Assembly: GCA_001603665.1 (NCBI GenBank)
Contig: LUZN01000048.1
Coordinates: 1-38,290, forward strand
DNA from: Bacteroidales bacterium Bact_22
GTDB taxonomy: Bacteria > Bacteroidota > Bacteroidia > Bacteroidales > F082
Reading direction: 5' to 3'
Length of the DNA stretch: 38,290 nucleotides
The position numbers and the translations under genes are program-made. Positions 33,801 to 38,290 of this stretch are shown here, one piece after another (position 1 is the stretch's first letter; every line of letters starts with the position of its first letter). The notes under the pieces are model-generated. The model ran no database searches, was not told where the DNA came from, and was given only the letters and a program-made list of their open reading frames with translations.

Positions 33801-34072
33801 ACACCATCTTTGTTTGATGTTGCCGGGCCTCCAATCAAACCCTCATCAGGTGGGAAAACACCAAATCTGTCGATAGAAAACCTCGATGAATGGCCTTCTT
33901 GTGGATTACAATAAAACCCAGGCAGCATCTTGATTGACGTTGATGCCTCATACACCGTATTCTCGTCTCTCGGGATACTGACATTGAGTTCCAAGTAGGT
34001 TTGTTGGCTAGTCTGCGAACTTAATAAAGTCGCAATCGACAACAACATTGTTAATAATAAAATCCTTTTCAT
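27866..34072 (-). CDS. Giant SpvB/FG-GAP/RHS-repeat protein with variable-type C-terminal tip
   Basis: This 2068-residue exported protein has a signal peptide MKRILLLTMLLSIATLLSSQ. Domains in order are: an SpvB-type region (~90-330; GDLGAAVYTIPIMIPQGIGN, YNNQSGNGLLGWGW); five FG-GAP/VCBS calcium-loop motifs at ~400-700 (DFNGDGLSD, DFDGDGLDD, DVNGDGCSE, DFNGDGYTD, DFDGDGKTD); many YD repeats (~1070-1700; YDNDDRLVEEVCPNG, YDDLLRMIKT); and an RHS core ending NRYAYCFNNPLTYSDPSGEW (~1818-1837). It is close in plan to TcB/TcC-like shells that encapsulate a C-terminal polypeptide. The last ~230 residues start with a Gly/Ala-rich linker and end in a domain I do not recognise, with no evident nuclease or ADP-ribosyltransferase motif. 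No T9SS domain is seen. It is the last of five operon genes, and no immunity gene follows. Confidence 0.88.
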   Translation of the reverse strand: MKRILLLTMLLSIATLLSSQTSQQTYLELNVSIPRDENTVYEASTSIKMLPGFYCNPQEGHSSRFSIDRFGVFPPDEGLIGGPATSNKDGVVGALPGELSVGDLGAAVYTIPIMIPQGIGNMTPQIAVTYNNQSGNGLLGWGWSLSGLSSITRTGQTLYHDDNQSVVNFSDDRFVLDGKRLMLCSGTYGGNGSVYKTEMDEMSKIVAFTDGYSGPARFTVKKSDGTVWEYGGTDDSRVEPQNLNNIALMWRVNKITDSDGNSIIFNYLENRSTGESYINSIDYTLNDRAGLTSMYQVNFNYEDRRDEESFYVYGNMIHIKKILKNITIRNLSSGTVLYDYSFNYLEPGDYSTDYKSMYYRLRSIGLTANGMKLNPTIISWNKKSHYPDKFQSYSLSKNIFNKVPFVGDFNGDGLSDVITVPYKISNVYPSNVQASIYINKGNGVFDENAFYNFSFDKTLEWVYVVDFDGDGLDDIVTYYADYSENEDWKSKICAYLNRGDTFSYIGGYSSSKYFTIYPGDFLGDKKAGFFLEHCNDGNSGAYYPRYVYYEDNMFLTQSLGSEAYSYLPERVFVEDVNGDGCSEIMYLMKSSSVTAKIIKMYGQYMVSYIGADNNFNSDDFLFPGDFNGDGYTDLLKYDNRTYWKVAFSDGTGFQTPVPCMNNNLLRYVTLAPVDRYYCSLKDLAAPSETIRTIDFDGDGKTDVGVFKNTGGNHYLEIGLMMQENGNSYGFGDIKRFYLNVNHSHQYIHIGNFLGHENASILGSVRNNPINNEIPKIVSLNPHSSKYSVERITDGMGCAHGFKYEYLIPKDNDDFYSYDYQWINSESRTVALPIQALYADTVYSNNSPCVTRYSYNNALYHTNGHGLLGFENVECKLLINNLIRERTVSENDTEPMGDSFILLPKSFLKFNSNNQMVLNEQYLFNKYVCSQNDKVIMPLLIAKKLILYDSDSPGSVLKSDIQNIDYQSDTSNDMYSDMVNVSHSIEGIDDSYTGDDATSCSYWEETVYEYNNIPSKWIVSRLLSVTKSKHYDDNDAVGECEVLEYSGANPYQVTRRTVLPNVSMDYADPLKIVAEYSYDGLGHAIMQSLTSPSERNQRVTREEYGEEYNYRFPTSKINENGWEVSVAYDSDYGNVVSTLDYNQFATESGSDPFEIDKELVLPDGSKNVKARRWAEGNRHAPADALYYVWEKTSGDAEKMSFYNKNGQLLRDVTFGLYGEAIYVDMQYDVKGNMVSKSMPYIAGSDVNRNYYIYDNDDRLVEEVCPNGLVKNYSYNGLQKTINTVSPDGVSHVVVETYNPMGWRVQTIDIGGNVIDYEYFSDGKLKSTAIGGNPLTKVEYEYDGRRNLSKMNDPASGETLFEYNAYGELKMKKTAKNCVTTYEYNDLGEIVRRRETDHNGANAVVTQWVYDNAKGKLGTLSSVVYGDLHSITYDYDDLLRMIKTKETIKGEEYTTNYAYDAANRVEFVTYPSGLSIQKMYSNSGYYNMMTNTDDETVLWRTDAANADGYITDYQVGNGLVTHRGYEEKTGLLSEIITDFNDKKVQNLSYNYDGFGNLINRTNKTGNRLSEDFTYDAFNRLVGIRLNGIITGEMVYDDYGNIISKRIDGHDIFYDAQYDGICPFEVRKVMTDLDDFPGMNQNIGYTTFDKMSGIMSGNNSLSIDYGYNHERISVVETIDGERREKVYAGDCEYVTNGKNRMIYTYLKGPMGVFAVCFTDDGGNNVFFYIHKDHLDSWCLVTDENGDIVQKTSYDAWGNPRNDKTWSGDYNGDLLCDRGFTGHEHLREFGIINMNGRAYDPYISMMMSPDEYIQDPDFSQNYNRYAYCFNNPLTYSDPSGEWVEWLMYGVFNGVVNVIWNIDNINNFAEGALAFGAGFIQGCLTEGLSECAWAWQVAGGVAGATLKTGVNGFVKRNTGDDLDWSVMNDSKYKDEVLYSFGSNLAKTVLTSYFVQPTDSEEGKNLCNMLCKEKHNQILFLTASKKIVGNIFAGRKIFSGFGITKDNLEDIVPYLECALAMVTDNVTISGSSETLSNLNDKLLGFDFKGVMSKFGSDSDYCYSQIRSLFVKNGG

Positions 34073-34083
34073 AATCCAGAGTT

Positions 34084-34512
34084 TTATTGTTTCAAAACAA
34101 TCTCAGTAATTACATCATAGCCGTTGGTTATCTTAACCAAATACACTCCGGCTGGGTGGTCTCCGATATCAATGTCAGTCTCAAATTCCTGTATACTTCC
34201 GCTCGATATCAGTACACTGTTGATATCGTACAGCTCGTAGCATGAATTATCGTGTTTTATGCTTTCAGGCACCACCACTTTAAAACTTCCATTGTTCGGG
34301 TTGGGATATACCTTCACTTCTTCGTCTGAAGCAACATTCTCCTGCTCATCAGCAATATCGCGCACGCCATTACAATTTGTCGTCACCGTTCTGCTGATTC
34401 TGTTGCCATCCGTATCATATCTAAACACCAGACATCTCTGTGCCAAAGCTTTATTACTGAAAACAAATGACAATAGAAGCGCAAGAAATATCATATAATA
34501 TTTCGTTTCCAT
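34084..34512 (-). CDS. Miniature YD-motif protein with T9SS sorting domain
   Basis: This 142-residue protein has a signal peptide (1-25, …SFVFSNKALAQ). It contains a single YD-like motif, FRYDTDGNRISRTV (30-43), the same kind of sequence that builds RHS repeats. After a short acidic linker comes a T9SS C-terminal domain (VKVYPNPNNGSFKV, YELYDINSVLI, HPAGVYLVKI, EIVLKQ). Its stop lies 11 bases before the RHS gene, and it is co-transcribed with it. The protein is almost entirely export signals plus one YD motif. It could be an anchor, cap or templating strand for the RHS shell, or a degraded remnant; that is inference. Confidence 0.75.
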   Translation of the reverse strand: METKYYMIFLALLLSFVFSNKALAQRCLVFRYDTDGNRISRTVTTNCNGVRDIADEQENVASDEEVKVYPNPNNGSFKVVVPESIKHDNSCYELYDINSVLISSGSIQEFETDIDIGDHPAGVYLVKITNGYDVITEIVLKQ

Positions 34513-34533
34513 GACAAAAAAAGTTTATAGAGG

Positions 34534-35520
34534 TTAATAATTATCCCTCAATCGTTCTATGGTTAATCGTTGGGTTTCCAGTTCCCGCTGCAGCTTTATT
34601 GTATATAATGTAAGTTCCTCTATTTTTTTCAATAGAACACCCTGCATTTCAACAATACTATATCCGTTTTCGAGCACATCAGCCTCCGACGGCATGTCGG
34701 GCAAATGCCCGTTTGAATGAATATAATCTTCCAACTCGCTGAGCGGCAAGAGTTTATACTCTTCAGAAAAGACCTCGTCATGCCATTCCCCGACTTCTTT
34801 AACAAAAACCTCACTCGTAAGTATACCACCTTTTACCGCCAAAGCATAGTTGAAATCGCCACCGAAATTATTGTCGACATTGACTCCCACCTTGCCACTC
34901 AGCGTGATGTTTCCAGCGTCAAAAAGCATCGCGTCGTCGGCTGATGTGATACGCATACCGTCTTTTGAGACAACGATTTTATGTTTGTCGTCGTAAATCT
35001 GCAAAAATGCAGTTTTGTTGGCCTTATTGGAAGTCTCTAATATCAACCCTGCATCCTCGTTTGCATCAGCTAGCATGTGTAACTTCGCCAAAGGATTGGT
35101 GACATCGCCAATGCCTATCTTACCTGTCGTAGCCAAACCACTCGATGAACTTACAAACAGCGTTGGCTTGTTACTGTTAAAACCGATCATCAAACTCCCG
35201 GAATAATTGTTAATCAACGCTTTAGTATCGGTATCACCCATGCCGCTTCCAATCACGACAGCATTTGTTGCTTTAGCCCAGGCGAACTTACCTAATGCGA
35301 ACGAGGCTGCGCCATACGTCTTGTTGGCTTGCCCAATCGCCATAGAATTAGCTCCCGTAGTCGTGTTAAGCATTCCTACCGTAGCAGAATAGTTACCTCT
35401 CGCTTGGTTTTGCGACGTCCCCGATGGCCCGCACAAATCGCAGCCACCCTTTTCCTGCGCTCTTGTCACACCCCCGAGGGTAAGCGACAAGACCATAAAT
35501 AATAAAATACGTGGTTTCAT
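34534..35520 (-). CDS. Adhesin-head / coiled-coil 'tail-fibre-like' exported protein
   Basis: This 328-residue protein has a signal peptide (…LSLTLGGVTRAQ) followed by a CDLCG pair (Cys27, Cys30). Residues ~42-93 contain 14-15-residue head repeats like those of YadA/Hep-Hag trimeric adhesins (ATVGMLNTTTGANSMAIG, AASFALGKFAWAKATNAVVI). Then come GKIGIGDVTNPLAKLHM and a beta region. A C-terminal block, WHDEVFSEEYKLLPLSELED…NGHLPDMPSEADVLENG (~246-287), recurs in Bacteroidota fibre-like proteins and leads into a terminal coiled coil (291-328; EMQGVLLKKIEELTLYTIKL). It is likely trimeric and surface-exposed. No T9SS domain or outer-membrane anchor barrel is seen. It lies in the RHS operon, 21 bases before the mini-YD gene. 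Confidence 0.75.
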   Translation of the reverse strand: MKPRILLFMVLSLTLGGVTRAQEKGGCDLCGPSGTSQNQARGNYSATVGMLNTTTGANSMAIGQANKTYGAASFALGKFAWAKATNAVVIGSGMGDTDTKALINNYSGSLMIGFNSNKPTLFVSSSSGLATTGKIGIGDVTNPLAKLHMLADANEDAGLILETSNKANKTAFLQIYDDKHKIVVSKDGMRITSADDAMLFDAGNITLSGKVGVNVDNNFGGDFNYALAVKGGILTSEVFVKEVGEWHDEVFSEEYKLLPLSELEDYIHSNGHLPDMPSEADVLENGYSIVEMQGVLLKKIEELTLYTIKLQRELETQRLTIERLRDNY

Positions 35521-35545
35521 AATAATAACAAATTGAAAGTTAATA

Positions 35546-37024
35546 CTAGTTTTTCATAAATTTTCCTTTTTGTGTGCTGCTTCCATCCACTATAACCTCA
35601 TAAATATACTGCCCAGCCTCGAGTCTCGACACATCAAGAGTCAGCATGGCACCGCCTCGCTCGAGCCTCCGTTCAAAGTATTTGTGACCACTTATATCAT
35701 ATATCATCACCCTGCACGCACAATCAATATTATCAATGATAATATTCAAACAATCATTCGTAGGGTTAGGATATGCAATCTGGTGTTGCAAGACCTCCGG
35801 CATTTCACTCAGAGTCCAAGGAATGACAAAATCTTCAGGCGACAAATTCCAGACATAAACCATTTCATTTCCATAACTTTTCTTACACTGTCCATAAACA
35901 AGACACGTTTTCGCCTCAGTTATCTGACAATGCATAATCCTTATCTTAGTGTCATCAATCTTTAGCCTCTTTACACCTCTCAGATTTAAATCATTGTCTA
36001 TCAAACAAATAACAGCATCGGATGGTAATTCATTGTCTCCACTATCCCAATACGTCGCAATGTATATTTCATCGTCATCAACAAAAACCATGCTTCCAAA
36101 TTGGGCAGTATAATCCGACGTATCGGCTCTATCATACACCAAAGTATCAACATAATGTCCTGTTGCATCGACTTCAAAAACAGCAGTATAAAGATTATTT
36201 TCCAACATACCATGATGATGTGACATCGACGACATCAAAAAATGTCCGTTTTCTTTCCAACAATCCGTGTGATTCCTCATATTTTCATACAATGGCAGCG
36301 GATATGTCCCAATCTTATTTAAGTCGTTGTCAATATAACAGATGCTATGACTGTTTGACGCATAAAAACCTTTTCCAAGAAGCATCATATTGTCGGTTTC
36401 CGGAACCCGAATCAAACCGGAAGGTCTCGCCCCATTAGCCCCATGTCCTTCTGCAAAATACTTACTGCTCAGTACATTCCCTTCAGCATCGCATTTGAAC
36501 AGAGCATACACACCATTCGTCATGTTAGGATAATTGTGTTCACTTACAGATGCAAATACAACAACATCACCATAATTATCGAATTCCAGATACACATCTG
36601 TTGTCCATGTAATATACGGCTCAATTAGCGGATAATTATGCTCTTCAATAATCTCAAGTTCAGGATTCATAATCGTTATCCATAAGGTATCATAAATACG
36701 ATTAGTCATCGTACCGCCTTTCACTCCAACAACAAAAGCATTACCATTGTCCAAGCAAACAGCACTACACAAATGCGCTTTATATCCTCCAAAACTTATT
36801 TTTTTATCGATATAATCACCATCATTATCAACATAAATGGCATATGCATCAACATAACCCAAATTCCCTTGTTTATTGCAAGCACCGACAATATAATTGC
36901 CATTTTCATTACAATCGCCACCAACAAGCACAACACCCTCCTCTACAGGATACGAGAGCTCCCATCGCTGCGACTGCATCTCAACCGCAAGAATGCAAAA
37001 TGTCAGTAGCATAATCCTTTTCAT
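35546..37024 (-). CDS. Secreted propeller-like protein with T9SS sorting domain
   Basis: This 492-residue protein has a signal peptide (MKRIMLLTFCILAVEMQSQ). The body has repeating beta-blade-like segments with DNDGDY, CDAEGN, IDNDLNKIGTY and LIDNDLNLRGV motifs, which suggest a beta-propeller, but no catalytic signature is visible. The C-terminal ~80 residues are a T9SS domain (HQIAYPNPTNDCLNIII, VMIYDISGHKYFER, LEAGQYIYEVIV, KGKFMKN). It lies 25 bases after the lipoprotein gene and 25 before the fibre-like gene in the RHS operon. Its function is unknown; binding or adhesion is a guess. Confidence 0.75.
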   Translation of the reverse strand: MKRIMLLTFCILAVEMQSQRWELSYPVEEGVVLVGGDCNENGNYIVGACNKQGNLGYVDAYAIYVDNDGDYIDKKISFGGYKAHLCSAVCLDNGNAFVVGVKGGTMTNRIYDTLWITIMNPELEIIEEHNYPLIEPYITWTTDVYLEFDNYGDVVVFASVSEHNYPNMTNGVYALFKCDAEGNVLSSKYFAEGHGANGARPSGLIRVPETDNMMLLGKGFYASNSHSICYIDNDLNKIGTYPLPLYENMRNHTDCWKENGHFLMSSMSHHHGMLENNLYTAVFEVDATGHYVDTLVYDRADTSDYTAQFGSMVFVDDDEIYIATYWDSGDNELPSDAVICLIDNDLNLRGVKRLKIDDTKIRIMHCQITEAKTCLVYGQCKKSYGNEMVYVWNLSPEDFVIPWTLSEMPEVLQHQIAYPNPTNDCLNIIIDNIDCACRVMIYDISGHKYFERRLERGGAMLTLDVSRLEAGQYIYEVIVDGSSTQKGKFMKN

Positions 37025-37049
37025 GACTCAATTCTAATTGTTTTTTAAA

Positions 37050-38132
37050 TTAATTCAATAAATCTCTTAAAGGAGGAAGTTCCTGATTAGGAATAGCGAC
37101 TTTACTACCATAAATTACATAGTTTTCATGATGATAATAGCTGCCATTATTGATATAACCCATCATTCCTACAATATCTACTTCAATAAATGCCGGAATC
37201 ATAGGCAACACACCTTGCTCCACAAGATCAGTAGGCAATAGATGCAACAGGACTTCTAGCTCTCTTGTGTAATAATAATTAAGCAAATCACCATTCAAAT
37301 AAAGTGGAGGATTACTTTCCACTCCATAACAATAGATGTAAGGTTCTCCGTTTTCATCAAAATACTCGCTTCCCTCAAGAGCCACCATAAACATTCCAAA
37401 ATTCAGATTTCTGAATCCCGACTGAGGTACGACTGTCCCACTATAGTAATAGTTTATCGAATCCTCAATAATCTCTGCAGCATCACCAAAAATAGAAGGA
37501 TCGTTACATGTTCCGCCATATTCTCCATAATACCAACAGTCATGAGGGCCGAAAGGACCAGTAACAGGATCCTTTAAATTGCCATCGGTTTCCATCATAC
37601 CCGAAACGACGCAAACATGTAGTCCTATCCTGCTGCCTATCTTTTCACCTTTATCGACAACCACAGCCATTAACGATTTGTTATAGTCGATGCCATCGTT
37701 CTGATAAGCCTGTCGTACTGCATCGATAATCTCATCGTACAAATTTGCAATAACACCAAACGGAGCTTCGTTGTTTTCGTTTACATCGACAAAAAACTCC
37801 AAGTTCTGTTTAACAGTCTCCAGATACTTACGTTCCGAAAAAGCATACTCTGCGTTGAACAACGCTTCCACATTCCAAATAATACTATCAATCGGCATAT
37901 AAAGACCACTACGCATAACACTTTCTCTTTCAACGAGTTGTCTTTTGAATTTCATGATTTTACACACCACAGCCTTAGCCTCATCAGTATAACCGGGATT
38001 CTCGTTAACCTGACTAATATTATTAATAGGTGTCACAATCTCTTTTTTGCACGCCAAGAGATACACGGCAACTCCTATTGCCAATAGCATAACAAATGCA
38101 ACTTCTTTAAAATTTTTCCGTTTCATAAACAT
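37050..38132 (-). CDS. Putative lipoprotein heading the RHS operon
   Basis: The 360-residue open frame has a lipobox VYLLAC (Cys28) followed by KKE. A second start two codons on (38126, MKRKNFKEV…) is equally likely and gives Cys26. After Cys comes a helical region (~50-165; EAKAVVCKIMKFKRQLVERE, LYDEIIDAVRQAYQ). Next is a Gly/Cys/aromatic-rich stretch (VTGPFGPHDCWYYGEYGG) and a C-terminal alpha/beta portion. I do not recognise the family. The protein should be membrane-anchored, unlike the other four in the operon. A -7 box lies ~146 bases upstream, leaving a long leader with two tiny reading frames. Confidence 0.65.
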   Translation of the reverse strand: MFMKRKNFKEVAFVMLLAIGVAVYLLACKKEIVTPINNISQVNENPGYTDEAKAVVCKIMKFKRQLVERESVMRSGLYMPIDSIIWNVEALFNAEYAFSERKYLETVKQNLEFFVDVNENNEAPFGVIANLYDEIIDAVRQAYQNDGIDYNKSLMAVVVDKGEKIGSRIGLHVCVVSGMMETDGNLKDPVTGPFGPHDCWYYGEYGGTCNDPSIFGDAAEIIEDSINYYYSGTVVPQSGFRNLNFGMFMVALEGSEYFDENGEPYIYCYGVESNPPLYLNGDLLNYYYTRELEVLLHLLPTDLVEQGVLPMIPAFIEVDIVGMMGYINNGSYYHHENYVIYGSKVAIPNQELPPLRDLLN

Positions 38133-38159
38133 GATCTATGAAAATTAATAATTTGTTGA

Positions 38160-38189
38160 TTATCGCACAAAATACTTGATTTTTTTCAT
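38160..38189 (-). other. Nine-codon mini-ORF in the lipoprotein leader
   Basis: ATG at 38189 reads MKKIKYFVR then TAA, between the -7 box and the lipoprotein start. Translation is not demonstrated. It could be an upstream regulatory frame or chance. Confidence 0.3.
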
Positions 38190-38198
38190 CACCCGCAA

Positions 38199-38252
38199 TT
38201 ACTTGTGCACACACCACGGGCTCAAGCGAATCGTTTTTAATATCCGTTTCAT
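38199..38252 (-). other. Seventeen-codon mini-ORF in the lipoprotein leader
   Basis: ATG at 38252 reads MKRILKTIRLSPWCVHK then TAA. Its first residues echo the signal-peptide starts of the RHS (MKRILLL) and propeller (MKRIMLL) proteins of the same operon. It may be a leader peptide or the remnant of a signal peptide from a lost gene. Translation is not demonstrated. Confidence 0.35.
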
Positions 38253-38277
38253 AATTTTTAGTATTTAATTATCGTTG

Positions 38278-38285
38278 CAAAATTA
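38278..38285 (-). promoter_or_regulatory. Bacteroidota -7 box for the five-gene RHS operon
   Basis: The + strand CAAAATTA reads TAATTTTG on the minus strand and is the only such box found upstream of the lipoprotein gene. The -33 region lies beyond the window end. It implies a ~140-base 5' leader. Confidence 0.5.
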
Positions 38286-38290
38286 TAATG

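Noticed and set aside
1..38290. tRNA, rRNA, CRISPR arrays, insertion sequences, integrases, attachment sites, riboswitches
   Set aside because: I looked in all intergenic spaces and among the translations and saw none. Intergenic spaces are too short for most of these.

Overview
The window reads as a chromosomal segment of a gut- or rumen-type Bacteroidales (Bacteroidota). The basis is: Bacteroidota -7 promoter boxes (TAnnTTTG) in front of several genes; few Shine-Dalgarno sequences; many exported proteins ending in a type IX secretion (T9SS) C-terminal sorting domain; a PorD/DUF4835 gene inside a bamD-rpoZ-coaBC-porD-recN cluster; and Bacteroidota-type families such as DUF6913 and DUF4159. 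I recognise no species. No tRNA, rRNA, CRISPR array, insertion sequence or integrase was seen, and no gene-free stretch exceeds about 185 bases.

Layout. (1) 1-3039 is an AT-rich, rightward surface-protein region: the tail of a T9SS cargo protein, a gingipain-like C25 (caspase-fold) peptidase, and a second T9SS cargo protein whose end closely resembles that of the first. A GC-richer patch spans the peptidase/cargo junction. (2) 3121-5903 is a GC-rich, translationally coupled pair: an ADP-forming acyl/acetyl-CoA synthetase and a membrane protein. It is preceded by a perfect 14-bp inverted repeat ending at the start codon. (3) 5978-9223 runs leftward: an extracellular endonuclease I-type T9SS nuclease and a small C-terminally membrane-anchored protein. 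(4) 9406-11437 is an ABC ATPase, a permease and a YtrA-like GntR regulator, with a -33/-7 promoter and a palindrome at the expected transcription start. (5) 11481-14336 is a two-domain M16 metallopeptidase. (6) 14390-19365 is the leftward housekeeping operon bamD-rpoZ-coaBC-porD-recN. (7) 19409-23370 is DUF6913-dapA plus a large M14 carboxypeptidase with CUB, PKD-like and T9SS domains. (8) 23516-24298 is an MBL-fold hydrolase. (9) 24272-27814 is argS-rsmE-DUF4159-zinc-ribbon. (10) 27866-38285 is an AT-rich accessory operon of five exported proteins: a lipoprotein, a propeller-like T9SS protein, an adhesin-head/coiled-coil protein, a miniature YD-motif T9SS protein, and a 2068-residue SpvB/FG-GAP/RHS protein with a variable-looking C-terminal tip.

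The genes fit a cell that exports many proteins through BAM and T9SS. BamD and PorD lie in the housekeeping core. Proteases (C25, M16, M14), a nuclease and the RHS protein are the exported effectors. The most notable features are the five-gene RHS export operon with no evident immunity gene; different heptanucleotide tandem repeats at five gene boundaries; two inverted repeats over promoter or start regions; and the mosaic C25/cargo cassette.
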